A DNA stretch of 64,000 nucleotides from Streptomyces rhizosphaerihabitans (lineage in GTDB: Bacteria; Actinomycetota; Actinomycetes; Streptomycetales; Streptomycetaceae): NCBI RefSeq assembly GCF_025399795.1, contig NZ_JAODTZ010000017.1:1-64000 (forward strand), in the 5' to 3' direction. The position numbers were made by a program, and so were the translations under genes. The stretch's first letter is position 1. Each line of letters opens with the position of its first letter. This document shows, piece after piece, positions 48,767 to 60,477 of the stretch. The notes below the pieces were generated by a model. The model was not told the origin of the DNA. It made no database searches and was given only the letters and a program-made list of their open reading frames with translations.

Positions 48767-49492
48767 GTGAGCAAGCGCAGCAAGTCTCTCCGCGCTGCGG
48801 ACGCCAAGGTCGACCGGGAGAAGCTCTACGCCCCGCTCGAGGCCGTCCGTCTCGCCAAGGAGACCTCCACGAGCAAGTTCGACGGCACCGTCGAGGTCGC
48901 CTTCCGCCTGGGTGTCGACCCGCGCAAGGCCGACCAGATGGTCCGTGGCACCGTGAACCTGCCGCACGGCACCGGCAAGACCGCCCGGGTCCTGGTCTTC
49001 GCGACCGGTGACCGTGCTGCGGCCGCGGAGGCCGCGGGCGCCGACATCGTCGGCTCCGACGAACTGATCGACGAGGTCGCGAAGGGCCGTCTGGACTTCG
49101 ACGCCGTCGTCGCCACCCCGGACCTCATGGGCAAGGTCGGCCGCCTCGGCCGCGTGCTCGGTCCCCGTGGTCTCATGCCGAACCCCAAGACCGGCACCGT
49201 GACCCCCGACGTCGCCAAGGCTGTCACCGAGATCAAGGGTGGCAAGATCGAGTTCCGCGTCGACAAGCACTCGAACCTGCACTTCATCATCGGCAAGGTG
49301 TCCTTCGACGACACCAAGCTGGTGGAGAACTACGGCGCCGCGCTCGACGAGATCCTTCGTCTGAAGCCGTCGGCCGCCAAGGGTCGCTACATCAAGAAGG
49401 CCGCGATCAGCTCGACGATCGGCCCCGGCATCCTTGTCGACCCCAACCGCACCCGCAACCTCCTCGTCGAGGAGGACCCGGCCGCCGTCTGA
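48767..49492 (+). CDS. rplA: 50S ribosomal protein L1
   Basis: A 241-residue protein from the GTG at 48767 (AGGAGCAGTA upstream). MSKRSKSLRAADAKVDREKL, GTVNLPHGTGKTARVLVFAT and LGPRGLMPNPKTGTVTPDVA are L1 signatures. It binds the L1 stalk of 23S rRNA and usually represses the rplKA mRNA. Complete. Confidence 0.98.
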   Translation: MSKRSKSLRAADAKVDREKLYAPLEAVRLAKETSTSKFDGTVEVAFRLGVDPRKADQMVRGTVNLPHGTGKTARVLVFATGDRAAAAEAAGADIVGSDELIDEVAKGRLDFDAVVATPDLMGKVGRLGRVLGPRGLMPNPKTGTVTPDVAKAVTEIKGGKIEFRVDKHSNLHFIIGKVSFDDTKLVENYGAALDEILRLKPSAAKGRYIKKAAISSTIGPGILVDPNRTRNLLVEEDPAAV

Positions 49493-49536
49493 GCCTTCCG
49501 CTCACCCCGGTGACCGCGTCGCGCACGCGTATCTGA

Positions 49537-49571
49537 ACGGGCCCCGCAACCTTTCGAGGTGCGGGGCCCGT
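49537..49571 (+). terminator. Terminator after rplA
   Basis: ACGGGCCCCGCA (49537-49548) and TGCGGGGCCCGT (49560-49571) form a perfect 12-bp stem with an 11-base loop, 45 bases after the rplA stop. Confidence 0.82.
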
Positions 49572-49587
49572 CCTCATCTCCGGAGAC

Positions 49588-49613
49588 CTTTCCGGGGCGA
49601 TCGCCCCGGAAAG
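49588..49613. repeat. 26-bp perfect palindrome
   Basis: CTTTCCGGGGCGA followed by its exact complement TCGCCCCGGAAAG, without a spacer. It lies 16 bases after the rplA terminator and 70 bases before the lipoprotein start; either a second terminator or a regulator-binding site. Confidence 0.85.
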
Positions 49614-49682
49614 AATTCGGATACGGGTGTCAGTGGGCTGCGCTAGCGTGCAGGTCACAGAATTCGCATAGGGGTGGGACGA

Positions 49683-50630
49683 ATGAAGAGCACCATGGTG
49701 CGCCGCGTGACCCTCTCGATCGCACTGACGGCCGCGCTGGCGGGGGTGACGGCCTGCAACTCCTCGGGTTCTTCCGGAAGTTCGGGCAAGGACGACAAGG
49801 CCGGCGGCAAGAGCGCCACACACGTCAGTCCCATCGCGGCCCTGCGGTCCGCCGAGAAGTCCACCGGCGGCGCGGACTCCGCCCGGATCGAGTCCACGAC
49901 GAGCATGGGCACGCTGATGTCCATGAAGTCGAGCGGCGTCATGGGCTGGGGCAACGGTCTGACCGGTGACATGACGATCACGTACACCGGCGGCACGATG
50001 GCCGAGACGATGCGCAAGATGGGCAGCGCCTCCATGGAGGCCCGCTATCTGTCCGACGCCTACTACGCGAAGATGGGCGACGCGTTCGCCCAGCAGGCGG
50101 GCGGCAAGCACTGGATCAGGTACGGGTACGACGACCTGGCGAAGTTCGGGGGCGGCTCCGGCGCGCTCCTGAAGGACCAGGCGCAGAACAACTCGCCGAA
50201 CCAGTCGGTGAAGCTCCTGCTGGCGTCCGGCGATGTCAAGAAGGTCGGCGAGGAGACGGTCCGCGGCGAGAAGACCACGCACTACGCGGGCACGGTGAAC
50301 GTCGCGGACTTCGCGGCCAAGAGCTCCCGTCTCACCGCGGGTCAACTCGCCGACATGAAGAAGCAGTTCACCCAGGCCGGCATCACGACGGAGACCGTCG
50401 ACATCTGGGTCGACGGCAAGGACCTGACCGTCAAGGCGGTCTCCAAGGCCGCGATGACGGGCGGCACGATGTCCTCCACGACGTACTACAGCGACTACGG
50501 AGTGAAGGTCTCCGTCGCGGCGCCCCCGGCCGGTGACACCGAGGACTTCAAGGACCTCCTGAAGAAGCAGGGCATGACGCCCGGCAGCGGCGACACGTCG
50601 ACCGGGTCCGGCACGAGTTCTCGCTCCTGA
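49683..50630 (+). CDS. Putative LppX/LprG-like lipoprotein
   Basis: A 315-residue protein from the ATG at 49683. The signal peptide MKSTMVRRVTLSIALTAALA ends in the lipobox AGVTAC, lipidated cysteine near residue 25, followed by a Ser/Gly-rich linker. The mature domain (ADSARIESTTSMGTLMSMKS, ARYLSDAYYAKMGDAFAQQA, VDIWVDGKDLTVKAVSKAAM) has the repeated strand pattern of the LolA/LppX-like lipoproteins of actinobacteria. It is inserted between the L1 and L10 ribosomal genes as in other Streptomyces. Lipid carrier or sensor role is inferred. Confidence 0.88.
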   Translation: MKSTMVRRVTLSIALTAALAGVTACNSSGSSGSSGKDDKAGGKSATHVSPIAALRSAEKSTGGADSARIESTTSMGTLMSMKSSGVMGWGNGLTGDMTITYTGGTMAETMRKMGSASMEARYLSDAYYAKMGDAFAQQAGGKHWIRYGYDDLAKFGGGSGALLKDQAQNNSPNQSVKLLLASGDVKKVGEETVRGEKTTHYAGTVNVADFAAKSSRLTAGQLADMKKQFTQAGITTETVDIWVDGKDLTVKAVSKAAMTGGTMSSTTYYSDYGVKVSVAAPPAGDTEDFKDLLKKQGMTPGSGDTSTGSGTSSRS

Positions 50631-50644
50631 GCCCGACGACTCCT

Positions 50645-50896
50645 GAGGTCCGAGGGGAGCGCGAGAAGAGCCTGAAGCCGTACGAGAGGGCGGGCGTCGA
50701 CGAGCTCACGACGGACGTGTGGACCGGTCCGGACAGCCGCACCGAGCAGTACAGGGTGCGGGCCGCGGCCGACAAGGGTCCGTTCGATGTGACCATGACC
50801 TTCCTCGACCACGACAAGCCGGTGACCGTGCAGGCCTCGCCCGCCAAGGACACCGACGGCATCGCCGAGACGATGAAGGGTGCCCGGCAGGGGTGA
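50645..50896 (+). pseudogene. C-terminal remnant of a second lipoprotein paralogue
   Basis: An 84-codon open frame without a start reads EVRGEREKSLKPYERAGVDE, LTTDVWTGPDSRTEQYRVRA, AADKGPFDVTMTFLDHDKPV, TVQASPAKDTDGIAETMKGA. This is the C-terminal pattern (VDELTxDVWTGxDxRxxxxRVxAAxDKGPxDVTxTFLDxxxPVTV) of the same lipoprotein class as the gene immediately upstream, but in another frame and lacking the N-terminal two-thirds. A decayed tandem duplicate. Confidence 0.7.
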
Positions 50897-51225
50897 CCGC
50901 TTCGCCCGGGAGAGGTGACCCCTCGGTCCGGCAGGGGTGACCCCTCCGGGCGGATTTGCTTGGCGACGTCCCCTTCACGTACTCTCCTCGAGAAGCCAAA
51001 GACCGCTGGTCGTTGCCTCGCGCTCGCAAGAGGGCGTTGTGACCGAAGGATCCGCTGAGACTGCGGACGACCCGCGTAGGTGTTCGTGGATGTGTTCCCG
51101 GAGTTCGCACGCCCAGCGTGCGGAGGAATCCGGTTGAGCTACGCCCCGTGCGCTTGCGCCGGGGCGTTTCGTTTTGTCAGTCCCTTCTGAGCGGTCCTCA
51201 TCACCCGGAAGGAGGCCGACGCTCT
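50897..51225 (+). promoter_or_regulatory. L10-operon leader (L10 leader-like RNA) and promoter
   Basis: This 329-base region precedes rplJ. A segment AAGCCAAAGACCGCTGGTCG (50993-51012), followed by paired arms and GACGACCCGCGTAGGTG, resembles the actinobacterial L10 leader that binds the L10-(L12)4 complex. Near its end ACGCCCCGTGCGC/GCGCCGGGGCGT followed by TTCGTTTT (51142-51177) is a terminator-like attenuator hairpin. The first part holds short GGGTGACCSC repeats. Identification rests on pattern memory. Confidence 0.65.
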
Positions 51226-51756
51226 ATGGCAAGGCCCGACAAGGCTGCCGCGGTAGCCGAGCTCGCGGACCAGTTCCGCAGCTCGAACGCCGCCGTGCTG
51301 ACCGAGTACCGGGGTCTCACCGTGGCGCAGCTCAAGACGCTGCGCCGTTCGCTCGGTGAAGACGCCCAGTACGCCGTGGTGAAGAACACGCTGACCAAGA
51401 TTGCGGCCAACGAGGCCGGGATCTCTTCGCTCGACGACCTGTTCAACGGTCCGACGGCGGTCGCCTTCATCACCGGTGACCCGGTGACGTCTGCGAAGGG
51501 TCTTCGTGACTTCGCCAAGGACAACCCGAACCTCGTCATCAAGGGCGGTGTCCTTGACGGCAAGGCGCTGTCCGCCGACGAGATCAAGAAGCTTGCGGAC
51601 CTCGAGTCCCGCGAGGTTCTGCTCGCCAAGCTGGCGGGTGCCTTCAAGGGCAAGCAGACGCAGACTGCTCGTCTCTTCCAGGCGCTCCCCTCGAAGTTCG
51701 TCCGCACCGCGGAGGCGCTTCGTGTCAAGCAGGCCGAGCAGGGCGGTGCCGAGTAA
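51226..51756 (+). CDS. rplJ: 50S ribosomal protein L10
   Basis: A 176-residue protein: MARPDKAAAVAELADQFRSS, AVLTEYRGLTVAQLKTLRRS, YAVVKNTLTKIAANEAGISS are L10 signatures. The C-terminal helix (RTAEALRVKQAEQG) binds L7/L12 dimers. ATG at 51226 with GGAAGGAGG upstream. Forms the stalk base and represses its own operon through the leader. Confidence 0.98.
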   Translation: MARPDKAAAVAELADQFRSSNAAVLTEYRGLTVAQLKTLRRSLGEDAQYAVVKNTLTKIAANEAGISSLDDLFNGPTAVAFITGDPVTSAKGLRDFAKDNPNLVIKGGVLDGKALSADEIKKLADLESREVLLAKLAGAFKGKQTQTARLFQALPSKFVRTAEALRVKQAEQGGAE

Positions 51757-51866
51757 TTCGGCTCGCGCATTGACCGCCGCCTGAGGCGACGGTCGTAGCG
51801 GGCCGAACGTACGCCCGCCTCACCAGTACATCCCGGCACCTGCCGAATTAGTGGAAGGACGCCATC

Positions 51867-52244
51867 ATGGCGAAGCTGTCCCAGGAAGAGCTGCTCGCGC
51901 AGTTCGAGAACCTCACCCTCATCGAGCTCTCCGAGTTCGTGAAGGCCTTCGAGGAGAAGTTCGACGTCACCGCCGCCGCTGCGGTCGCCGCTGCCCCGGT
52001 CGGCCCCGCCGCCGTTGAGGCCGTCGAGGAGCAGGACGAGTTCGACGTCATCCTCACGGGTGCCGGCGAGAAGAAGATCCAGGTCATCAAGGTCGTGCGT
52101 GAGCTCACCTCGCTGGGCCTGAAGGAGGCCAAGGACCTCGTCGACGGCGCTCCGAAGCCGGTCCTCGAGAAGGTCGCCAAGGAGGCCGCCGAGAAGGCTG
52201 CCGAGTCCCTCAAGGCCGCTGGCGCCTCCGTCGAGGTCAAGTAA
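51867..52244 (+). CDS. rplL: 50S ribosomal protein L7/L12
   Basis: A 125-residue stalk protein with N-terminal dimerisation domain (MAKLSQEELLAQFENLTLIE), Ala/Val hinge (AAAVAAAPVGPAAVEAVEEQ) and C-terminal factor-binding domain (FDVILTGAGEKKIQVIKVVR, GLKEAKDLVDGAPKPVLE). ATG at 51867. Normal length. Confidence 0.98.
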   Translation: MAKLSQEELLAQFENLTLIELSEFVKAFEEKFDVTAAAAVAAAPVGPAAVEAVEEQDEFDVILTGAGEKKIQVIKVVRELTSLGLKEAKDLVDGAPKPVLEKVAKEAAEKAAESLKAAGASVEVK

Positions 52245-52314
52245 CTCGACGAGTCCCCCGAGGACTCCTGTGAAGCTGTGACAGCCGCTCAAGAAGCGCT
52301 GTAACGCTGACGCA

Positions 52315-52352
52315 CCGAAGAGCGATCACCCAACTGGGTGGTCGCTCTTCGG
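52315..52352 (+). terminator. Terminator/attenuator after rplL
   Basis: CCGAAGAGCGATCACCC (52315-52331) pairs with GGGTGGTCGCTCTTCGG (52336-52352) with one G-U pair and a 4-base loop. It separates rplJL from rpoBC and probably reduces read-through into rpoB. Confidence 0.85.
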
Positions 52353-52669
52353 CGTTCCAGGGGGTCCCCGAAGCGGCAGCCTTGCGCTGCAGGCCGCGAC
52401 GAGTATGGTGATCTTCGTTGTGCCTCCGGCCGCCCTGTGACAGGCAGAGGGACGGGTTGCAAGACGGGCCGCACGTGACGATCGCGGCACTTGCTTTGGG
52501 CATGGGGGGCCTTGACGAACCGCACGCAGCGCGCAATTCTCAGGACGCGTCGTCACAACGATCCGTATCCGAGGCATGGATCGCTGACGAAGAGGGCAGT
52601 ATCGATGTGCATTGAGGGCGTGGCTTGCCGCAGGTGTTGACAACAATGAGGGTCTCCCGAAACCGGGAC

Positions 52670-52698
52670 TGGACATCAGTGGGCCTAGTGGCTACACT
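52670..52698 (+). promoter_or_regulatory. Likely rpoBC promoter
   Basis: TGGACA (52670-52675), a 17-base spacer and TACACT (52693-52698) closely match the principal sigma factor consensus. Start would be near 52705, about 178 bases upstream of the rpoB TTG. A TTGACA at 52637-52642 lacks a matching -10 element. Confidence 0.65.
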
Positions 52699-52882
52699 GA
52701 CCCTTTGCGCTGCCTGTTAGCTGCCTCCTGCCCGTCACCAGGGGCATACCCGTGTTTGAGCATCGACGGTTGGACTATCCCTGACCTGGCCTTACCCGGC
52801 CGGATCGGGAACGGCCCGACGCTTTGTCCTACATGGGACCGGTACGCGCGTAGTGAGTCCGAGCCCTCGGAAGGACCCCCTC

Positions 52883-55800
52883 TTGGCCGCCTCGCGCACT
52901 GCCTCGACCGCGAATACGAACAACGGCGCCAGCACCGCCCCGCTGCGCATCTCCTTTGCAAAGATCAAGGAGCCCCTCGAGGTTCCGAACCTTCTTGCGC
53001 TGCAAACCGAGAGCTTCGACTGGCTGCTCGGCAACGACGCGTGGAAGGCTCGTGTCGAGGCGGCTCTGGACAGCGGACAGGACGTCCCCACCAAGTCCGG
53101 TCTGGAGGAGATCTTCGAGGAGATCTCCCCGATCGAGGACTTCAGCGGGTCGATGTCCCTGACGTTCCGCGACCACCGCTTCGAGCCCCCGAAGAACTCC
53201 ATCGACGAGTGCAAGGACCGCGACTTCACGTACGCGGCCCCGCTCTTCGTCACCGCCGAGTTCACCAACAACGAGACCGGCGAGATCAAGTCCCAGACGG
53301 TCTTCATGGGCGACTTCCCGCTCATGACCAACAAGGGCACCTTCGTCATCAACGGCACCGAGCGTGTCGTCGTGTCGCAGCTGGTCCGCTCGCCGGGTGT
53401 CTACTTCGACTCCTCCATCGACAAGACGTCCGACAAGGACATCTTCTCCGCCAAGGTCATCCCGTCCCGGGGCGCCTGGCTGGAGATGGAGATCGACAAG
53501 CGCGACATGGTCGGTGTCCGCATCGACCGCAAGCGCAAGCAGTCCGTCACCGTTCTCCTGAAGGCTCTCGGCTGGACCACCGAGCAGATCCTCGAGGAGT
53601 TCGGCGAGTACGAGTCCATGCGCGCCACCCTGGAGAAGGACCACACCCAGGGCCAGGACGACGCGCTGCTGGACATCTACCGCAAGCTGCGTCCGGGCGA
53701 GCCGCCGACCCGTGAGGCCGCGCAGACGCTTCTGGAGAACCTCTACTTCAACCCGAAGCGCTACGACCTCGCCAAGGTCGGCCGGTACAAGGTCAACAAG
53801 AAGCTGGCCGGCACCGCCCCGCTGGACGCCGGGATCCTGACCGTCGAGGACATCATCTCGTCGATCAAGTACCTGGTGAAGCTGCACGCCGGTGAGACCG
53901 AGACCGTTGGTGACAACGGCACCTCGATCGTCGTCGAGACCGACGACATCGACCACTTCGGCAACCGTCGTCTGCGCAACGTCGGCGAGCTCATCCAGAA
54001 CCAGGTCCGCACGGGTCTGGCTCGTATGGAGCGCGTCGTCCGCGAGCGCATGACGACTCAGGACGTCGAGGCGATCACGCCGCAGACCCTGATCAACATC
54101 CGGCCGGTCGTCGCCTCCATCAAGGAGTTCTTCGGCACCAGCCAGCTGTCGCAGTTCATGGACCAGAACAACCCGCTGTCGGGTCTCACCCACAAGCGCC
54201 GTCTGTCGGCGCTCGGCCCGGGTGGTCTCTCCCGTGAGCGGGCCGGCTTCGAGGTCCGTGACGTGCACCCGTCGCACTACGGCCGCATGTGCCCGATCGA
54301 GACCCCCGAAGGCCCGAACATCGGTCTGATCGGCTCGCTCGCCTCCTACGGCCGGGTCAACGCGTTCGGTTTCGTCGAGACCCCGTACCGCAGGGTCACG
54401 GGCGGCTTCGTCACCGACGAGGTCGACTACCTGACGGCCGACGAAGAGGACCGATTCGTCATCGCGCAGGCCAACGCGCCGCTGACGGACGAGTTCCGCT
54501 TCGAGGAGTCCCGCGTCCTGGTCCGCCGTCGTGGCGGAGAGGTCGACTACGTCCCCGGTGACGACGTCGACTACATGGACGTCTCCCCGCGCCAGATGGT
54601 GTCGGTCGCGACCGCGATGATCCCGTTCCTGGAGCACGACGACGCCAACCGTGCCCTCATGGGCGCGAACATGATGCGTCAGGCCGTTCCGCTCATCAAG
54701 TCCGAGGCGCCGCTGGTCGGCACCGGCATGGAGTACCGCTGCGCGGTCGACGCCGGTGACGTCCTGAAGTCGGAGAAGGACGGTGTGGTCCAGGAGGTCT
54801 CCGCGGACTACATCACCACCGCCAACGACGACGGCACGTACACCACGTACCGCCTGCACAAGTTCTCCCGGTCGAACCAGGGCACCTCCGTCAACCAGAA
54901 GGTTGTCGTGGACGAGGGCGCCCGCGTGATCGAAGGCCAGGTCCTGGCCGACGGTCCCGCGACCGAGGACGGCGAGATGGCGCTCGGCAAGAACCTGCTC
55001 GTGGCGTTCATGCCGTGGGAGGGTCACAACTACGAGGACGCGATCATCCTGTCGCAGCGCCTCGTGCAGGACGACGTCCTCTCCTCGATCCACATCGAGG
55101 AGCACGAGGTCGACGCCCGTGACACCAAGCTCGGCCCGGAGGAGATCACCCGGGACATCCCGAACGTCTCCGAAGAGGTCCTCGCCGACCTCGACGAGCG
55201 CGGCATCATCCGTATCGGTGCCGAGGTCGTCGCCGGCGACATCCTCGTCGGCAAGGTCACGCCCAAGGGCGAGACCGAGCTGACGCCGGAGGAGCGCCTG
55301 CTGCGCGCGATCTTCGGTGAGAAGGCCCGTGAGGTCCGTGACACCTCGCTGAAGGTCCCGCACGGCGAGATCGGCAAGGTCATCGGCGTCCGCGTCTTCG
55401 ACCGTGAAGAGGGCGACGAGCTGCCGCCGGGCGTGAACCAGCTGGTTCGTGTCTACGTGGCGCAGAAGCGCAAGATCACGGACGGTGACAAGCTCGCCGG
55501 CCGTCACGGCAACAAGGGTGTCATCTCGAAGATCCTGCCGATCGAGGACATGCCGTTCCTGGAGGACGGCACCCCGGTCGACATCATCCTCAACCCGCTC
55601 GGTGTCCCGTCCCGAATGAACCCGGGACAGGTCCTGGAGATCCACCTCGGCTGGCTCGCCAGCCGCGGCTGGGACGTCTCCGGTCTCGCGGACGACTGGG
55701 CACAGCGCCTGCAGTCCATCGGGGCCGACAAGGTCGCCCCGGGCACCAACGTCGCCACCCCCGTCTTCGACGGTGCGCGTGAGGACGAGCTCGCGGGCCT

Positions 55801-56368
55801 CTTCGAGCACACCCTGCCCAACCGCGACGGCGACCGTCTGGTCCTCCCGTCCGGCAAGGCGCCGCTGTTCGACGGCCGCTCCGGCGAGCCGTTCCCGGAG
55901 CCGGTCTCGATCGGCTACATGTACATCCTCAAGCTCCACCACCTGGTCGACGACAAGCTCCACGCCCGCTCGACCGGTCCGTACTCGATGATCACCCAGC
56001 AGCCGCTGGGTGGTAAGGCTCAGTTCGGTGGCCAGCGATTCGGCGAGATGGAGGTGTGGGCGCTGGAGGCGTACGGCGCCGCTTACGCCCTCCAGGAGCT
56101 GCTGACCATCAAGTCCGACGACGTCACCGGCCGCGTGAAGGTCTACGAGGCCATCGTCAAGGGCGAGAACATCCCCGAGCCCGGCATCCCCGAGTCCTTC
56201 AAGGTGCTCATCAAGGAGATGCAGTCTCTCTGCCTCAACGTGGAGGTGCTGTCCAGCGACGGTATGTCCATCGAAATGCGTGACACCGACGAGGACGTCT
56301 TCCGCGCGGCGGAGGAGCTCGGCATCGACCTGTCGCGGCGCGAGCCGAGCAGCGTCGAAGAGGTCTGA
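52883..56368 (+). CDS. rpoB: DNA-directed RNA polymerase beta subunit
   Basis: A 1161-residue catalytic subunit. I prefer the TTG start at 52883 (MAASRTASTANTNNGASTAP) because AAGGA lies 7 bases upstream and it gives the length I recall for Streptomyces RpoB; a GTG at 52853 would add 10 residues. The rifampicin region near residues 420-450 reads GTSQLSQFMDQNNPLSGLTH and KRRLSALGPGGLSRERAGFE, the wild-type sequence with no known resistance change. The lobe, flap and clamp-linked C-terminus (GGKAQFGGQRFGEMEVWALE) are complete. Confidence 0.97.
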   Translation: MAASRTASTANTNNGASTAPLRISFAKIKEPLEVPNLLALQTESFDWLLGNDAWKARVEAALDSGQDVPTKSGLEEIFEEISPIEDFSGSMSLTFRDHRFEPPKNSIDECKDRDFTYAAPLFVTAEFTNNETGEIKSQTVFMGDFPLMTNKGTFVINGTERVVVSQLVRSPGVYFDSSIDKTSDKDIFSAKVIPSRGAWLEMEIDKRDMVGVRIDRKRKQSVTVLLKALGWTTEQILEEFGEYESMRATLEKDHTQGQDDALLDIYRKLRPGEPPTREAAQTLLENLYFNPKRYDLAKVGRYKVNKKLAGTAPLDAGILTVEDIISSIKYLVKLHAGETETVGDNGTSIVVETDDIDHFGNRRLRNVGELIQNQVRTGLARMERVVRERMTTQDVEAITPQTLINIRPVVASIKEFFGTSQLSQFMDQNNPLSGLTHKRRLSALGPGGLSRERAGFEVRDVHPSHYGRMCPIETPEGPNIGLIGSLASYGRVNAFGFVETPYRRVTGGFVTDEVDYLTADEEDRFVIAQANAPLTDEFRFEESRVLVRRRGGEVDYVPGDDVDYMDVSPRQMVSVATAMIPFLEHDDANRALMGANMMRQAVPLIKSEAPLVGTGMEYRCAVDAGDVLKSEKDGVVQEVSADYITTANDDGTYTTYRLHKFSRSNQGTSVNQKVVVDEGARVIEGQVLADGPATEDGEMALGKNLLVAFMPWEGHNYEDAIILSQRLVQDDVLSSIHIEEHEVDARDTKLGPEEITRDIPNVSEEVLADLDERGIIRIGAEVVAGDILVGKVTPKGETELTPEERLLRAIFGEKAREVRDTSLKVPHGEIGKVIGVRVFDREEGDELPPGVNQLVRVYVAQKRKITDGDKLAGRHGNKGVISKILPIEDMPFLEDGTPVDIILNPLGVPSRMNPGQVLEIHLGWLASRGWDVSGLADDWAQRLQSIGADKVAPGTNVATPVFDGAREDELAGLFEHTLPNRDGDRLVLPSGKAPLFDGRSGEPFPEPVSIGYMYILKLHHLVDDKLHARSTGPYSMITQQPLGGKAQFGGQRFGEMEVWALEAYGAAYALQELLTIKSDDVTGRVKVYEAIVKGENIPEPGIPESFKVLIKEMQSLCLNVEVLSSDGMSIEMRDTDEDVFRAAEELGIDLSRREPSSVEEV

Positions 56369-56380
56369 CGGGAGTCCGGG

Positions 56381-56417
56381 GGGCCTTGAACACCTGTGGA
56401 AAAGGTGATCAAGGCCC
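56381..56417 (+). other. Stem-loop in the rpoB-rpoC spacer
   Basis: GGGCCTTG (56381-56388) and CAAGGCCC (56410-56417) plus inner CACCT/AGGTG pairs form an interrupted stem-loop 12 bases after the rpoB stop. It may be an RNA processing site or attenuator affecting the beta to beta-prime ratio; inference. Confidence 0.55.
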
Positions 56418-56481
56418 GCCGGCCCCAGGACCCCCGTATCAGACCCCTAAGACTTACAACCCTGAGAGGGATTGACGCATA

Positions 56482-60381
<3,900 letters not shown>

Positions 60382-60404
60382 GCGGTAGGCAGTAGGCAGT
60401 AGTA

Positions 60405-60443
60405 CGAAGGGCGGTCATCCCCGACGGGGGTGACCGCCCTTCG
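60405..60443 (+). terminator. Terminator of the rpoBC operon
   Basis: CGAAGGGCGGTCA (60405-60417) and TGACCGCCCTTCG (60431-60443) with inner CCCC/GGGG pairing form a strong stem-loop 24 bases after the rpoC stop. Confidence 0.88.
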
Positions 60444-60477
60444 GCGTTCCCGCTCCCGGTCCGCTCAGGACCTGCCC

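Larger units (their letters stand above)
52245..52882. other. rplL-rpoB intergenic region
   Basis: About 640 bases without a supported gene. It contains the rplL terminator (52315-52352), a likely rpoB promoter (52670-52698) and a long untranslated leader of about 180 bases. The ribosome-binding site AAGGA lies at 52871-52875. The small open frames crossing it show no protein character. Confidence 0.55.

Noticed and set aside
52637..52642. TTGACA as the rpoB -35 element
   Set aside because: No acceptable -10 hexamer lies 16-19 bases downstream; TGGACA-N17-TACACT at 52670-52698 fits better.
52829..55963. A 1044-codon open frame antisense to rpoB
   Set aside because: It mirrors the codon bias of rpoB (high GC third positions keep antisense frames open), is Asp/Val/Leu/Arg-rich without domains, and rpoB itself is certain.
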